Notes under the pieces: generated by a model
What the model was told of the DNA's origin: nothing
What the model saw: only the letters and a program-made list of their open reading frames with translations
Database searches by the model: none
Origin: Leptasterias polaris
Taxonomy: Eukaryota > Echinodermata > Asteroidea > Forcipulatida > Asteriidae
NCBI GenBank assembly: GCA_037783415.1
Contig: JAZGTN010000051.1
Coordinates: 434,001-498,000, forward strand
Reading direction: 5' to 3'
DNA: 64,000 bases
Program-made: the position numbers and the translations under genes
In this document: piece by piece, positions 51,225 to 62,800 of the stretch
Layout of the letters: each line of letters begins with the position of its first letter
Numbering within the stretch: position 1 is the stretch's first letter

Positions 51225-51385
51225 TCAGATATGGGAGGAAAACCCCCAAGGGAGAAACCCAGGCAGTCAGGTGGGGACTAAAGACAAACTATATGCAAAG
51301 CTCTGGTGGTCTGAGGCAGGACTCAAATGTAGATCAAGAGAGGTGAAAGGCACCTGGGGTAAGAAACCACTGAGCCAACCTGATC
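51225..51385 (-). mobile_element. Decayed tRNA-derived SINE
   Basis: GGGAGGAAAACCCCCAAGGG and AACCCAGGCAGTCAGGT match 54195-54235, the tail of the better-kept copy at 54190-54370. Confidence 0.6.
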
Positions 51386-52429
51386 CCCTGGTTAACACCT
51401 CAATTTAACCTTACATGTAACAGCACATTTCGTTCCTGCACGGAACTACAGGCATGATATCTGACCAATTACAAAATGTAGAAAAATCACTTTGAGCACG
51501 AGGTTTTTAAAACTTAAATAAATATTGTATAAATTATATGCAGACCAAGGGCTATAATGTACAGAGTATACTGTTAGAAACGTTGAGACCACACCGGCGC
51601 TTTTTAGAGACAACACACACTCCTCCGAGATTTTACATGGAGATTTACACATGGTTGTACCCGCAAGTTTACTATTATGGTTATTTCTTATTTTTCACGC
51701 CATGCAAAACTTCAAACACCAAAGACCTAGGGGCAAGGGCTAATTTAAAGTCCATTTGATGTTTACTTTCACCAACTGTAGCTACTAAACATTGGATGTT
51801 TTTGGCAGTTGTTAAATCCTGTTATGATAAAAAAAAAAAATCCTTAATCTGACCAGTGCATATTTATGAGTCACAAGTGGCAGCTGTCACTGCTTCCTGG
51901 GGCTATTTAATAAAAATGTTGCTGATTTTTCCCCCCAGATGAAAAGAAAATTGGAAATCAGATTAAAGTAGGATGAATATCATATGCATTTTTATTAATT
52001 ATTTTTTTTTGTGGGGGGGGGGGGGGACTTCTACTGACCCATAGCCTAAATTTTGTCAAATGGATTTGTAATGGAGACAATAAGAAAAGGCAAACATAGC
52101 CGACCATTTGTCGGCATCATTGTACCTTATCATACATTGTACCAAGCTCATTGTGAACCTTCATTATGGAGCTGTTGCCGAGCTGTGTTAACCTGGGAAA
52201 ATGAATTGAGAAAGATTTATTGGATTGACGAATGGGAAAGCTGTAAGTTACTTTGCCTTCTACACATGCTTAATTTTTATGATGAGTATGCAGATCTGTT
52301 ACAATTATGAAACCTGTAGCACAATGTAAAGAATCAGAGTAACCAGCAGGGATGGGGGCGTTCCCTATGGATTAAGCTGCTAGCACTCTAATAATAACAA
52401 TCAAAAACTTGGCGAAAATAATATTGGAG

Positions 52430-52620
52430 TCTTATATAGCGCAAGTATTCACTAATAAGATGCTCAAGGAGCTTAGAAAAAGAGAAATATTTTTGAAGAC
52501 AATTTGTTTGAAGTTTTCATGAATAAAGGCATCATATAAGGGTTCATAAGACTGCCACTGCCAGAAACACATGGGCAGATCCCTTCTCTTAACAATAAGT
52601 GTAACTGGTTCTTTTACGTA
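52430..52620 (-). mobile_element. SINE 3' part
   Basis: CTTATATAGCGCA at the left end and CCCTTCTCTT...GGTTCTTTTACGTACA at the right end match the inverse of 62680-62800. Confidence 0.6.
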
Positions 52621-52625
52621 CAGGC

Positions 52626-52868
52626 ATTAATAATAATAATAACTAGTTCTTATATAGCGCATTTTACAATAACGTATCAATGCACTTTACATTAAACAAC
52701 AAACGGAACCTCGGCTTTACATGTACGTCCCGTCCAAAGGAAGAAGCAATAATGTTTAAGTTCCTTGCTTAAGGACACAAGTGTCACAACCGGGACTCAA
52801 GCCCATACTCTGCTGATCAGAAACATCAGAGCTTGGGTCCGGTTTGCTTAACCGCTCAGCCCTTACAC
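52626..52868 (-). mobile_element. tRNA-derived SINE
   Basis: (TAA)n, then AACTAGTTCTTATATAGCGC, CTTGCTTAAGGACACAAGTG, and a decayed B-box (GGGACTCAAGCCC). It abuts another repeat at 52870. Confidence 0.75.
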
Positions 52869-52869
52869 A

Positions 52870-53000
52870 CCACAACTGAGCTATTTAGCGCTTGTGTTGG
52901 TGGTCTCCCCTAATGTGTCATGTTCAGGCATGCCAGTCAGAAGACGTTCCACCAAAAGGTTTACGATATAACCAGGAAAGCTGCAGCAGAGAGATCACCT
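52870..53000 (-). repeat. Second copy of the repeat at 42141-42290
   Basis: AACTGAGCTATTTAGCGC, GGTGGTCTCCC and GCCAGTCAGAAGACGTTCC match the 42.1 kb copy. The tRNA-like part is truncated by the neighbouring SINE. Confidence 0.55.
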
Positions 53001-53253
53001 TTTGGGATGTGACTTGATAAGTTAAACTTCAGACAATTTAAAGGTAGGGTCATAGAATGGCAAATTGTCAACAAATTATTGACCGAAAAGACTTCTTTTG
53101 TGAGAAGCACTGCAGCTACTGTTAGTATTAAGTATTTTGAGAAAGGATTCCCTTCGAGGTAATTTTTCACACCCAAAACATTTGAATCTAAGAGAAAATT
53201 CGTTTGAATCGTTTGACAAGGCTTGACCGAGATTTATATATCCAACAACTTAC

Positions 53254-53374
53254 TCATGATACAACTGGTGACTTTTGATGTACAGCTCTGTGTCTCTGCT
53301 ATGTGGTAGGGTACCATCGTCAACTCGAAATCGGTAAAAGAGATACGCATCTTTAAAAACATGGTCGTCGCAAA
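53254..53374 (-). CDS. DEPTOR: DEPTOR exon: second half of first DEP domain
   Basis: Encodes (V)CDDHVFKDAYLFYRFRVDD then GTLPHSRDTELYIKSHQLYH, aligned with human VCDEHKEFKDVKLFYRFRKDDGT and ending at QRLYEK. Acceptor TTACAG|TTTGCG (phase 1), donor CATGA|GTAAGT (phase 2). DEP domains in this protein fold as a tandem that binds mTOR and phosphatidic acid, by family knowledge. Confidence 0.93.
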
Positions 53375-54189
53375 CTGTAATGAAACAAATTAACAAATTT
53401 GAAGAAGTTATTATCCTCAAGAGATAACACACGATGGTAACATTATTTTTATGTTTTTAGCAAAAAAATAAATTACAAATGGTTTAAATTTTGCTTGGGC
53501 TTTTGTGCACTTTTTAAAGCACATGTGTCACATTGGTAATTATCAAAGACCAACATCCACACTTGATGTGACCACACATACATGACATATGTTGAAATAA
53601 CAAACCTGTGAAAGTTTAAGCTAAAATGTATTGGAGCTACAAGAAAAAAGGGGAAAAACCTTAAATGTTTTCACTATTTTCAAACATTGAGTTTTGAACT
53701 TGCAAGATCAAAACTAATTGCTTGACTCATTTCTCAAAAATTGTGCACTTCAAGCGAAAATATTTTGAAGAAAGCTCCCCAACATGACCACCTTTATACC
53801 ATGCAAGTTATGAGTAAATCTGTGGACATTTACATTTTTATTCTGACCTATGTTATGCACACCCTTTAATCGGCTTCATGCAAAATTTTGATTGCAGCAA
53901 AAAAACTAATACATCAAACCCCTTTATCTTTTCACTAATCACAAGAGTGAACATGCACCTAAAAGTACAAAACTGTAGGTACTTTACGACATGTAAAGTG
54001 TTTCCCCTGATTGGATTGCTGTGTTGTGACTTAGGTGTGTGGCATGGGGTAAGACAAGACACACGTTTTGTTCGTACTGCTTTGTATGTTTTTTAACCTT
54101 TGGGTTGCATAAATAAATTAGTTTTTAATAACTGATAATGCTCAGGCATCCCAGGACGGAAGACAAAGAAGTTTCAGTTTTAGATGTGG

Positions 54190-54370
54190 GAGAAAAAACC
54201 CCAGAGATTTGTTCCAGGGAAAACCCAGGCAGTCAGGTAGGAACTGCAAACCCAATCCATATATTGCCCCCGTCGGGATTCGAACCGGGGTCGTGGAGAT
54301 GGAAGGCAAGGAAAGAGACCACTACGCCAACCAGACTGCCAACATTGCCCATCAAGACATCCGAAGAGAG
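54190..54370 (-). mobile_element. tRNA-derived SINE in DEPTOR intron
   Basis: On the minus strand: A-box TTGGCGTAGTGG, B-box GGTTCGAATCCCG, then TGGGTTTGCAGTTCCTACCT, GACTGCCTGGGTTTTCCC. Its head is close to a tRNA. Confidence 0.8.
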
Positions 54371-54902
54371 TCGGTCTCATCAACGCTGGATCTCAAGACC
54401 GAATGTAACCCTGAAATTCCTCAGTTCAGTGCCATTAACTTCCATTCTAGGCCCATACACTCACATCCACACACCCTATCAGTTTAAATATTGCTTTATT
54501 TTTTGATGGGCTGATGGGCAAGAGCACCAAGGCACTTGGTAAAGGATACCTGTACGAGGAATTTGTAAATTTCTATTTGAGCAATTCAAGGGCCATAAAG
54601 GAAATGACCAAGGGTAATGGAGGCAGTGGCCTCATTAGGTTATGAGGCCCGATAATGCCAACAGCACAGCAACCTCAGAAGACCTATGTTCCTTGCCCCG
54701 TCGACCCAATCATCCAGCTCATGGAGATGGCCCTTCCCCCCAGTCAATGGTGTCTCGTCAACCAGTTCCATATTGATGCTGGGCCTTGCCACAGCAGCCT
54801 AGATACAAGTGGAGCTATTCCACATCTGAGTTTTGTGACTGTATTGAACTCCAGATGATTCACAAAATTAATGGTAGGCGACTTCCCACTCTTTCGCATT
54901 AA

Positions 54903-55085
54903 AGGGGCTGTGTCGTCATGATCAAAGCAGGCCTGCGGCCGGCTGTACATGGAATAAGGAACTCTTGCCCAGTTACGTATCATATCTATAGAGAGTGCAC
55001 GCAGGCGTGTGTGTTGTAACTTGGTGAGAGTTCTTAAATTGATGAACAGCCACAGGCCTGCTTTGATCATGACGACAAAACCCCT
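54903..55085. mobile_element. MITE with TTAA target duplication in DEPTOR intron
   Basis: TIR AGGGGCTGTGTCGTCATG continuing ATCAAAGCAGGCCTG (about 33 bp, three or fewer mismatches), flanked by TTAA at 54899-54902 and 55086-55089. Confidence 0.9.
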
Positions 55086-55299
55086 TTAATAGTGGCACAG
55101 AATAAGAATAAAAACACCTACATGGTGGTCATTGAATGACATGTTGCTCTATCTGTTGAGCACAGCTTTCGATTAGTCAAATGATTGAAGCGCAGGTCTT
55201 CAGATGCCACTTTCTTGACCTTGACCTTGACTTTCTCAACAATAATTATGCGTAAGAGAAGTCCACATTGGAAAGTGTATATATAATATTATTTTAGGT

Positions 55300-55470
55300 A
55301 GGATTTGAAACTTTGCATGGTGGGAGTTTAATCAGGTAGCACCATTTGTAAATCTCTTTTGAGTAGTGTTGGTTCTGAAAAGAACCGGTTCGATCAGTAT
55401 GCTCTGATCGCCTTCAGGAGAAAGCTGAACTCTGTTGCTAGATGCTGCTTAAGTACTGCCTAGGAGATTA
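55300..55470 (+). repeat. Dispersed repeat with GGTTCTGAAAAGAACCGGTT
   Basis: Contains a small palindrome (GGTTCTgaaaAGAACC) and TTTGAAACTTTGCATGGT, the inverse of 50670-50694. Confidence 0.5.
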
Positions 55471-55587
55471 ACTGGTAGTGGGCTTGGCTCGATGGGCTTA
55501 GTTCGGTGAAGCGTGTAGGCTGGAGCTAGGACTGAAACCTAAACTGAAACCCACTGGGTTAAAATATTATTTTAAATTAATAGTTAC

Positions 55588-55772
55588 CGTGATGAATAAC
55601 ATTATGGCTCTGTAGTATATTCAGCATCAGCGTTGCAGTCGGTCTGTCCTTGACGCTGATGTTTTTGATCAGCCAATCAACAGCCTCGTTGCCAACAAAA
55701 CTCTTGGGGTACATGCGCAGGTGATGTCTTCTGTCCTTCACCATTGCAGGATCACATGAATGGAAACTTAGT
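55588..55772 (-). CDS. DEPTOR: DEPTOR exon: first half of first DEP domain
   Basis: Encodes LSFHSCDPAMVKDRRHHLRM, YPKSFVGNEAVDWLIKN and ATLMLNILQSHNVIHH, aligned with human RLHEEKVIKDRRHHLKTYPN, CFVAKELIDWLIEH and IIHH. Acceptor TTTGTCTCCCCCAG|ACT, donor CACG|GTAACT (phase 1). The exon enters in phase 2, so at least one upstream coding exon is expected. It was not found, although the ATG in AMVKDRR could act as a start. Confidence 0.92.
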
Positions 55773-57299
55773 CTGGGGGAGACAAACATGAACAAAAGAA
55801 AAGCAATGGTTCGTAAAAAAAAAATTTGATCCAACTTATAAAGCTTCCGACAGAAAACCTCCCAACCTGCATTGCTCTCAGGGCAGAAATTAACAGGTGA
55901 ATGATTGAACGTTGATATCAGGTGGAACAAGCAAGAGAACTGGATGGGTGACAGCAATCACAGTGACAGCAGGCAAAGTCATGGACAACAAGCTTCTGGA
56001 AAAGTTTGTCAACCCCCGATGCTAACTTGCTTTGCACGCTTTGAGTCGTTCGTTTGATCAACTATTAGTGCAAAACACATGCTAAGATTACCAATCAACA
56101 ATGTGACATACATTGTACTACATGTACATGTAGGTGTGTGTATTGTGCAACAGGTAGGCACCCTTCAAGGTTTCATTAATGTATTTTGATCAAGTGGAAA
56201 TAAGTTGTCAAAATTTGCAGAAAATTAGTTAAAACAGGTATAAACACATTGCCCAACATTAACAATCTGGGAAAGCTGTTGATTGAAGAGGGGGCTGCCG
56301 GCTCCTAAAAAAAACAAACTCTCCCTGTGTATTTTTCTAAAAATAAAAAACACCAAACTAGTGCCAAGGGGAATTTCCAATACATATTCTCCAACCAATA
56401 TGATCAAAGAAAAAACAAATATGTTCGAAGGCAAGGGGTTTTCCAGATTTAATTTTTCAAAAAATGTTGTTCTAAATCCTCCATTGCTTCTAAATTTGTT
56501 TTTCTAAATCCTGCACGCATTCAACGCTCTGCCAAGACAAAACGAAGTACTTTTATGACTTCTTTGCATGCGGCAGAGGGTTTGTAGAGCCTTGCTTCTA
56601 TTTGGCGGGTACTTGACGCCCGACAACAGTAAAATAGACAGATCAGAGTCCACTCAAAGTAATGTAGCAATACTTTGCTATATCAACAGAACTAATAAAT
56701 ACTTTGTAGGTATTATTCATTTGAATTGCCTTGTATTGTGTAACAGCACTTGAAACTTTAAAAATAACACATCTTCCTTTGCCCGCATTTTGAACCCTGT
56801 ACTATGGACTAAGAACACCGCATTTATCACAAAAGCTAACTTCCATGTACATGTATCACTATCGGTGGTTCAACCTCTTATCTGTCTGAGAGGCCAATGG
56901 ATGGATTATTATTAGTCATTGTAATCATACAAATAAATGTGAATAAAGAAAAATGTAAAAGTAACATGATATGAATCCCAGCATGAGGGGGTGGCGAGGG
57001 GAGAGGTTTGGGACAATAATGGATATTGACAGAGAGGAAAATGCCGAGGCTTCAGGCAGTATGTACCACAGGGGGATGTTGCTTTACAAACAAACAAACG
57101 GTCACAAAGCATTGATCACTTCATGCCATACTTCAATAAATAAAATTAATATTTAGAGGAACAAATAATTTTTGGAACGTGTGATATCGTTTTGGCTTAA
57201 ATCCATACGCACAGATTGATGATTACATGTAGCACTCTATAGTCAACCCTTTCTGTCCTATGCACAGAAAAATCCACAGGCGATACTATAATGTACTAC
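55773..57299. other. DEPTOR upstream intron or flank, no exon recognised
   Basis: No frame on the minus strand resembles the expected N-terminal DEPTOR residues. TACATGTACATGTA words occur at about 56118 and 56845. Confidence 0.4.
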
Positions 57300-57805
57300 C
57301 GATGGAGTGTCGTGACTCAGCCATAAAGTGCACTGGACAGAAGCTCTGGTATTTCTGATCCGCAGAGTGTGGGTTTAAGCCCCGGTCTTGACACTTGTGT
57401 CCTCAATCAAGACACTTTTCCATTACTGCTTCGGCCTTCGGATGGGATGTATGTAAAGCCATAGGTCCTGTGAGTGTGTCATGGTCGAGCAGTTTAGAGC
57501 ATCAGATTCAAGTTCTGGTGGTTAAGTCATCGGAGTATGGGTTCGAATCCCGGTCATGACACTTGTGTCCTTGAGCAAGATGCTTTATACTATACATGTA
57601 AATGCTTCTCTTCACCCGGGGGAGTGGGTACCTGCTAGGGTAAAGGTTGATATTGTGTATGAAAAAGCTTTGGAGCGCCACAGCAGCTTGAGGCTGTACT
57701 CCCCAAGGAGCTGAGAAAGATTAAAAGAATTTTTTGGCCCAAAGACCAGGGCACTAATGTAAAGCACATTGATACATTAGTAAAATGCGCTATATAAGAA
57801 CTAGT
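57300..57805 (+). mobile_element. Composite of two tRNA-derived SINEs in tandem
   Basis: Two heads (57306-57470 and 57475-57600) each have an A-box-like (TCATGGTCGAGCAG), a B-box-like segment (GGGTTTAAGCC; GGGTTCGAATCCCGG) and TTGTGTCCTxxAxCAAG. The second continues to TACTCCCCAAGGAGCTGAGA, GCACATTGATACATTAGT and GCGCTATATAAGAACTAGTT. Confidence 0.8.
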
Positions 57806-58199
57806 TCACCCTGGTGTTTTCTGGTATGGTTGGCTGTAGATTGCGACATGAACTTGGCAACAGTTAGGGGGGGGGGGGGCCTACATGGTGCTATGTTAAT
57901 AAATGGGTCTTAATGTACATTTCAAACATACATGTAGCTCCACATATCTTGTAGACAAAATAATGAGCGCTTTGAGAGTGTACCCTCGGGTGTAATAATG
58001 GTGGGATTTGAACACATGATCCCTGCATTAAAGCTGATCAACCACTAGACAATTGGCATGCCTCATGCCAAGAGACCCGTTTGAAGTCCTTTATTTGCAG
58101 TGAGTAATGGCAAATATTTTTTAACATCATGCAATAATAATTGCATCAGAGACGAACAATGTACATGTATTTGGTTTTACCTTTACACCACTAGGCACC

Positions 58200-58360
58200 G
58201 AATACTCAGTGCTGGACTTAGACTTGTGGACAAGTCGTTAAATGTCTGTCGCGGTGATAGCGGAACGGCTTTCTCGCAATATCCCGCGAGAGGGCTGCTC
58301 TGTGCGAGATTACTGCTCTCAAGACTGGTCACATTTACCGACTTGTGAAACCCGCTGACG
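58200..58360. mobile_element. Repeat with GACTTGT...ACAAGTCGTTAA ends, copy A
   Basis: ACAAGTCGTTAA near 58230 and CGACTTGTGAAACCCGC near 58338 match the ends of 60385-60545 in the opposite orientation. Confidence 0.55.
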
Positions 58361-58639
58361 GTTTGTGCACGGCCTATGGCCACTTCAGCCGATTTCGTAC
58401 GGACGCATCTGATTGGTCAATTTCGTTATATCTATGAATATTCAAACTGTAGATGAATATTAAACATCAAATCCTGTACTGGATGGAGTTTTATGTTGCA
58501 TGCTTTGATCATGCATGATGCACGATCAAAACCAAACACTGAGTGGTGAGAGTGATTGTGTTCATGAATATTTTGACACAAGAAAATACGTATTCAAATT
58601 ATGGGTACAACTTGTAAATAATTACAAAAAATCGAACGT

Positions 58640-58930
58640 AAGATTTTATTTCAGAGAGTCCGAGCGTGTTTGACAGTGCACAGCGTGTGGGGACATGACG
58701 TAAAACACACGGGCAAATCGTGTAGCTGCATGCCATGGCGCGCAGAGTTTCTCTCGGCCGAGGCTCAGCACGACGGAAACCCCTACACCCGGCCCTAGCT
58801 AGCGTGCCAAGAGATAGCTGTACCTGGAAGCTCATGAACATGTGGGAGGGGTAGGGAGCCAGACCACCAACTACCTTGTCATTGCGGGTTTGTTAGTCGG
58901 TAAACCTCGCTGATCGAATCCGCTGTTTTA
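58640..58930 (-). promoter_or_regulatory. CpG-richer stretch, possible DEPTOR promoter/first exon region
   Basis: GC and CpG content is visibly higher than the surroundings. On the minus strand a possible non-coding exon would end at TTCCAG|GTACAG (58828/58827). The phase does not fit the DEP1 exon through the ATG present here, so a coding role is not supported. Confidence 0.3.
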
Positions 58931-59100
58931 AAATCGTTACGTTTCAATGTTCGGTGTACATTCCTTTCCCCCGATTTGGAAATTAAATAAGATTTATGTC
59001 AATAAATAGGAAAACCACTCTTATATTGACGGTGCAATTAAGTTAAACAATTTGTGAGACAAAAACGAGCCCCCACCCAAAAAAAAAAAACCACACAAAA

Positions 59101-59850
59101 CCAGAGCCCCTGAAGGAACAGGTGAAAAATAAATTAAAAATTAAAATGTGAAAAAAAATTCTCACTCTGAATTTCTTTTTCCACTCTCGACACACAAAAT
59201 TCCAACAAAGTCATTTCGTTTCCTCAAAATATTATTTAATTCAATCAAAATATAATTTTGTCACATAAAATTAAATTTTTTAAAATTTGTAAACAAAGTT
59301 GTGTTTTTCTAGGTAGCAAAATAGATTTTTCCTAGAAAATACGTTTTTGTTCCCTCGAACACGCCTTCTTTCACCTGAAATACGATTTTGTTACCCAGAA
59401 ATATGCATTTGTTTCCTCGAAATATGATTTTGTTCGCACAAAATATAATTCTGTTCGCTCTAAATATGCTTTCGTTCAATAAACATTATTTTTTCCACCG
59501 AAAGGAGATTTCTTTCCCTGAAAACAAGCTTTCGATTCATCAAAATACGACTTTGAATTAGTTGCCCGAAACATACTTTCATTCGTCCGAAATATGCTTT
59601 CGTTCAATAAAAATATGATTTTTTTCCACCGAAAGGAGATTTCTTTCCCTAAAAACAAGCGTTCGTTTCATCAAAATACGACTTTGAATTAGTTGCCAGA
59701 AATATACGTTCATTCGTCCGAAATATGCTTTCGTTCCCTTAATATACGCTCCCGTTCCTTCGCAATGAGATTTTGTTCCCCAAAATTCCTCTTTCGTTCC
59801 TTTAAGATAGCTAGCTTTTGTTCCCTTAAGATAGCTTTCGAAGCCCTGTA
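59101..59850 (+). mobile_element. Decayed foldback-type array, second copy
   Basis: Begins AGAGCCCCTGAAGGAACAGG, matching the foldback terminus at 28008 (GAGCCCCTAAAGGGACAGG), and continues as about 25 diverged TTTCGTTCCCTCGAAATATGA-like units. No opposite arm is seen, so it is a single old arm. Lysine/glycine-rich frames on the minus strand are repeat translations. Confidence 0.7.
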
Positions 59851-59879
59851 GTCCAATCACACAAATTTGTTAAATTCCC

Positions 59880-60010
59880 TTGTGAGGGGCGACTATGAGA
59901 GGGGACGAGTTTGTTGTCAGGGGGCGACTTTGCTAGGGGCGACTTTGTAGTTGGTGACTTTGTACATGTGTTTTTTGAAATTGGCGACTTTGCTAGGGGG
60001 GCGAGTTGAC
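59880..60010 (+). repeat. GGGGCGACTTTG short repeats
   Basis: About six G(G)GGCGA(C/G)TTTG(C)TAG-like units. Confidence 0.65.
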
Positions 60011-60384
60011 TGGTTTCCGTGTCTGTTGTTTATACACACTTAATAACACAATCACTGTAGAACACATCGGGTTAAATGATTGGAGCGTATCAGTAACTAT
60101 TCACGGTAGGCATTATTTATTTTTATGAGGCAAAACACACATCTTGAACAATTATTATAATAATGAATTTTAAGATAAGTTTACTTTATTTCTTTAGTTA
60201 CTAAATTAATGAAGGAGTTAACACCCACAAAACACACCCACAGATGTCTCAAGCGCAAGCATTCAGTACATTTACAGTAACTAAAATTAGTACTACCCTT
60301 AGATAAAATGGACTCGTCTTCATGATCGTCGCTACAGCAACCGTAATGTACACTGCGTTCGTACATGAATAAATGAATATGAAC

Positions 60385-60545
60385 CGCCGGCGGGTTTCAC
60401 AAGTCGTTAATGACGAAGAGTCGGCAGCCAGCAACTTCGCGCGAGAGCAGTGATCTCGCGAGAAAATTTTTTATTAGGCTACAGCACTACACGCGACTCC
60501 ACTCACCGCGACCATCATTAACGACTTGTCAACAAGTCTATGCTG
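60385..60545. mobile_element. Repeat copy B, inverted relative to 58200-58360
   Basis: GCGGGTTTCACAAGTCGTTAA at the left end and TTAACGACTTGTCAACAAGTC at the right end, themselves inverted repeats of each other. Confidence 0.6.
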
Positions 60546-62249
60546 GACTACAAATGGAGGTCAGATCTGCTCCAGAATGTGAATGTCCTATGAAAACCAC
60601 AGCTGCAGCATGTCTGTGGATTTTTGTGTTAAGTTGACTCTGAAATCACCAGGTAATAAGTGTTTATGGCACAACATGCAAGGATAAAACAAAAATAATT
60701 GTTGTTATCCTGGATGCAATTACAATTTCTGTTAGTTTTCTTGTATCAAATTGATGAATTTACTTTCTTTACATGTCATTAAGGTTTGAGGTTTCTTCCT
60801 CAACTACAGTGAAACCAGACCTCTGGACTTGAATAATTTCCCCAAGTACAGTGTACCAACTCAATAGTAAAAGTAGGAACAAGAAATTTACAACAAATCT
60901 CCAAGTAGATACATGTAATTGAGGATTATTATCTGATGGGAAACAGCTGTTTTGGAAAAGTGCAGAATTGTAGGAATACAAGGAGTTGACCTTTGACATT
61001 GAACCTAATCCTCAGCTGCTGGGTAATTGATGCACTAAATTACAAGTCACAAATCCTTCACCATGTATGCAAACTGGCATGTAGTATTCAAATTTGAGTA
61101 CAAGCATCGCTTGGTCAGAACAAACAGATTTTTACAATTATATCCTCTTAAACTTGTTCCTTCCATGAAAGGAAAACAGCTTTGGGGATGATGAAGAGTT
61201 TTGTCAGTTTTTGTGTGTATACAGTGTTCAGTGGTGTACAACATGTACATGTTGATGTAGACATTGTAATGTACAACACAGGGTTCACACCACTGATTGC
61301 TTAGAAAGGGAAGGCAGTATGTTTGGTAAAAATTATACTCTTAAAATCAATGGCAATAAAAACTGAATTACTGAGAAGTACACTACAGCAGCTTTTGATA
61401 GCATAAAGCATTTTGAGAATCATTTCACATTGAAGTGATGTGGTTATGGGAAAAGTATATCAGTTAATTTTATCTGAATAATGTTGAATCTTCTCCAGAG
61501 TGTGTGTTCAAATTACCGTAATCTTCCTCCATGGACATACATGTACATGTACATGTAACCGCTCAAGATATTTGGTGATAACTGAAAAACGCAACCACCA
61601 TTAGAAATGAAATTTTCACAGGATATGTTAATTGCATATATGATAATTGAAACGATTCCAAAAACCAAAGTTATACATGTAGCCTACTTTGCCTTTAACT
61701 GCATACGCTGTGATCGTTGTTTTGTTGCTGCTTCTTCCCTTCTGATGAATTTATAAGGGATGAGAGAGTCATTGCTGGCGAAAAAAAGTCTGAAACTACA
61801 TGTTGGATCCAAATTTTAGGATGTAGGGCCTACATGTATGTTGAAATGATGGCTTTTCTACCTTTTGAAAACTCTAGGGAGGATTTGGAATTCAAAGGGC
61901 TTAGGAACAGTGTCCTAATTAAAGCACTAGTGAAGTAGATCAAAGGGCAGTCTTTCTTTTACACGGAAAAATGAAAAGCCTTTTTTATTCACAGGACTGA
62001 CATAAAAAGTCTGAATTCAGACAAAAGTCTGAAAAATCTCATCCCTGTACAACGTAGTAGTCTATTGACTCCTTTTCAATTTAAGCATAATTTTGCATCA
62101 TACAATCATGTCGATTTACCTTAGTATCGCATATGTAAACTTTGAATTTCTTTTGTGCTCTTAAGTTATTGGAGAAGGAACAACACTCTCTGAAAATGGA
62201 CCAGTTCCAACATTAACGGCCATCAAAAAAATGCAGAATAATCTTGTAC
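60546..62249. other. No gene recognised
   Basis: AT-rich sequence. A triple TACATGTACATGTACATGTA run lies at about 61542. No coding similarity. Confidence 0.45.
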
Positions 62250-62490
62250 CTTAGTCTTTGGGCCTACATAACATTCCTGTAATCTTTCTCAGCTCCCTGG
62301 AGAGTATACACAACCCTGGATTACCATGGTGCTCCCACAGCTTTTTCAAACACAATATCAACCTCTACCCTCACAGGTACCTATTTATACCCCTGGATAA
62401 AGAGATCAGCAATTTACAGTAAAGCTGTCTCAAGGACACAAGTGTCATGGCTGGGATTTGGACCCATACAAGATGACTTAACCACCAGAA
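62250..62490 (-). mobile_element. tRNA-derived SINE, body
   Basis: TTTCTCAGCTCCCTGGAGAG, CTCACAGGTACC and CTCAAGGACACAAGTGTCAT, the inverse of the 57.5-57.7 kb element. No (ATT) tail. Confidence 0.7.
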
Positions 62491-62498
62491 CTCAGTGG

Positions 62499-62800
62499 CG
62501 TGTCATGGCCGAGCGGATGGCGAGCACTGGACTCAAGCTCTGGTGTTTCTGTTCAGCAGAGTGTGGGTTTGAGTTCCAGTCATGACACTTGTGTCCTTAA
62601 GCAAGACACTTCAACATTATTGCTTCGTCCTTCGGATGGGACGTAAAGCCGTTGGTCCCATGTGTTGTGTAATGCACGTAAAAGAACCCAGTGCTCTTAT
62701 CAAAAGAGAAGGGGTTTGCCCCGGTGTTCCTGGTTTGATCTGCTGCATATTGCGCCAGCAGTACATTTATGAGTGCTAATAAGAAGCCACTGTTATTATT
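62499..62800 (+). mobile_element. tRNA-derived SINE with ATT tail
   Basis: Head TCATGGCCGAGCGGATGG (tRNA A-box of Leu/Ser type), B-box-like GGGTTTGAGTTCC, TTGTGTCCTTAAGCAAGACA, GAACCCAGTGCTCTTATCAA, ending (TTATTA)n. Confidence 0.8.

Noticed and set aside
58599..58841. 80-codon minus frame with ATG as DEPTOR exon 1
   Set aside because: No similarity to the expected N-terminus, and the only in-phase splice to the DEP1 exon meets a stop. Kept only as a possible promoter region.
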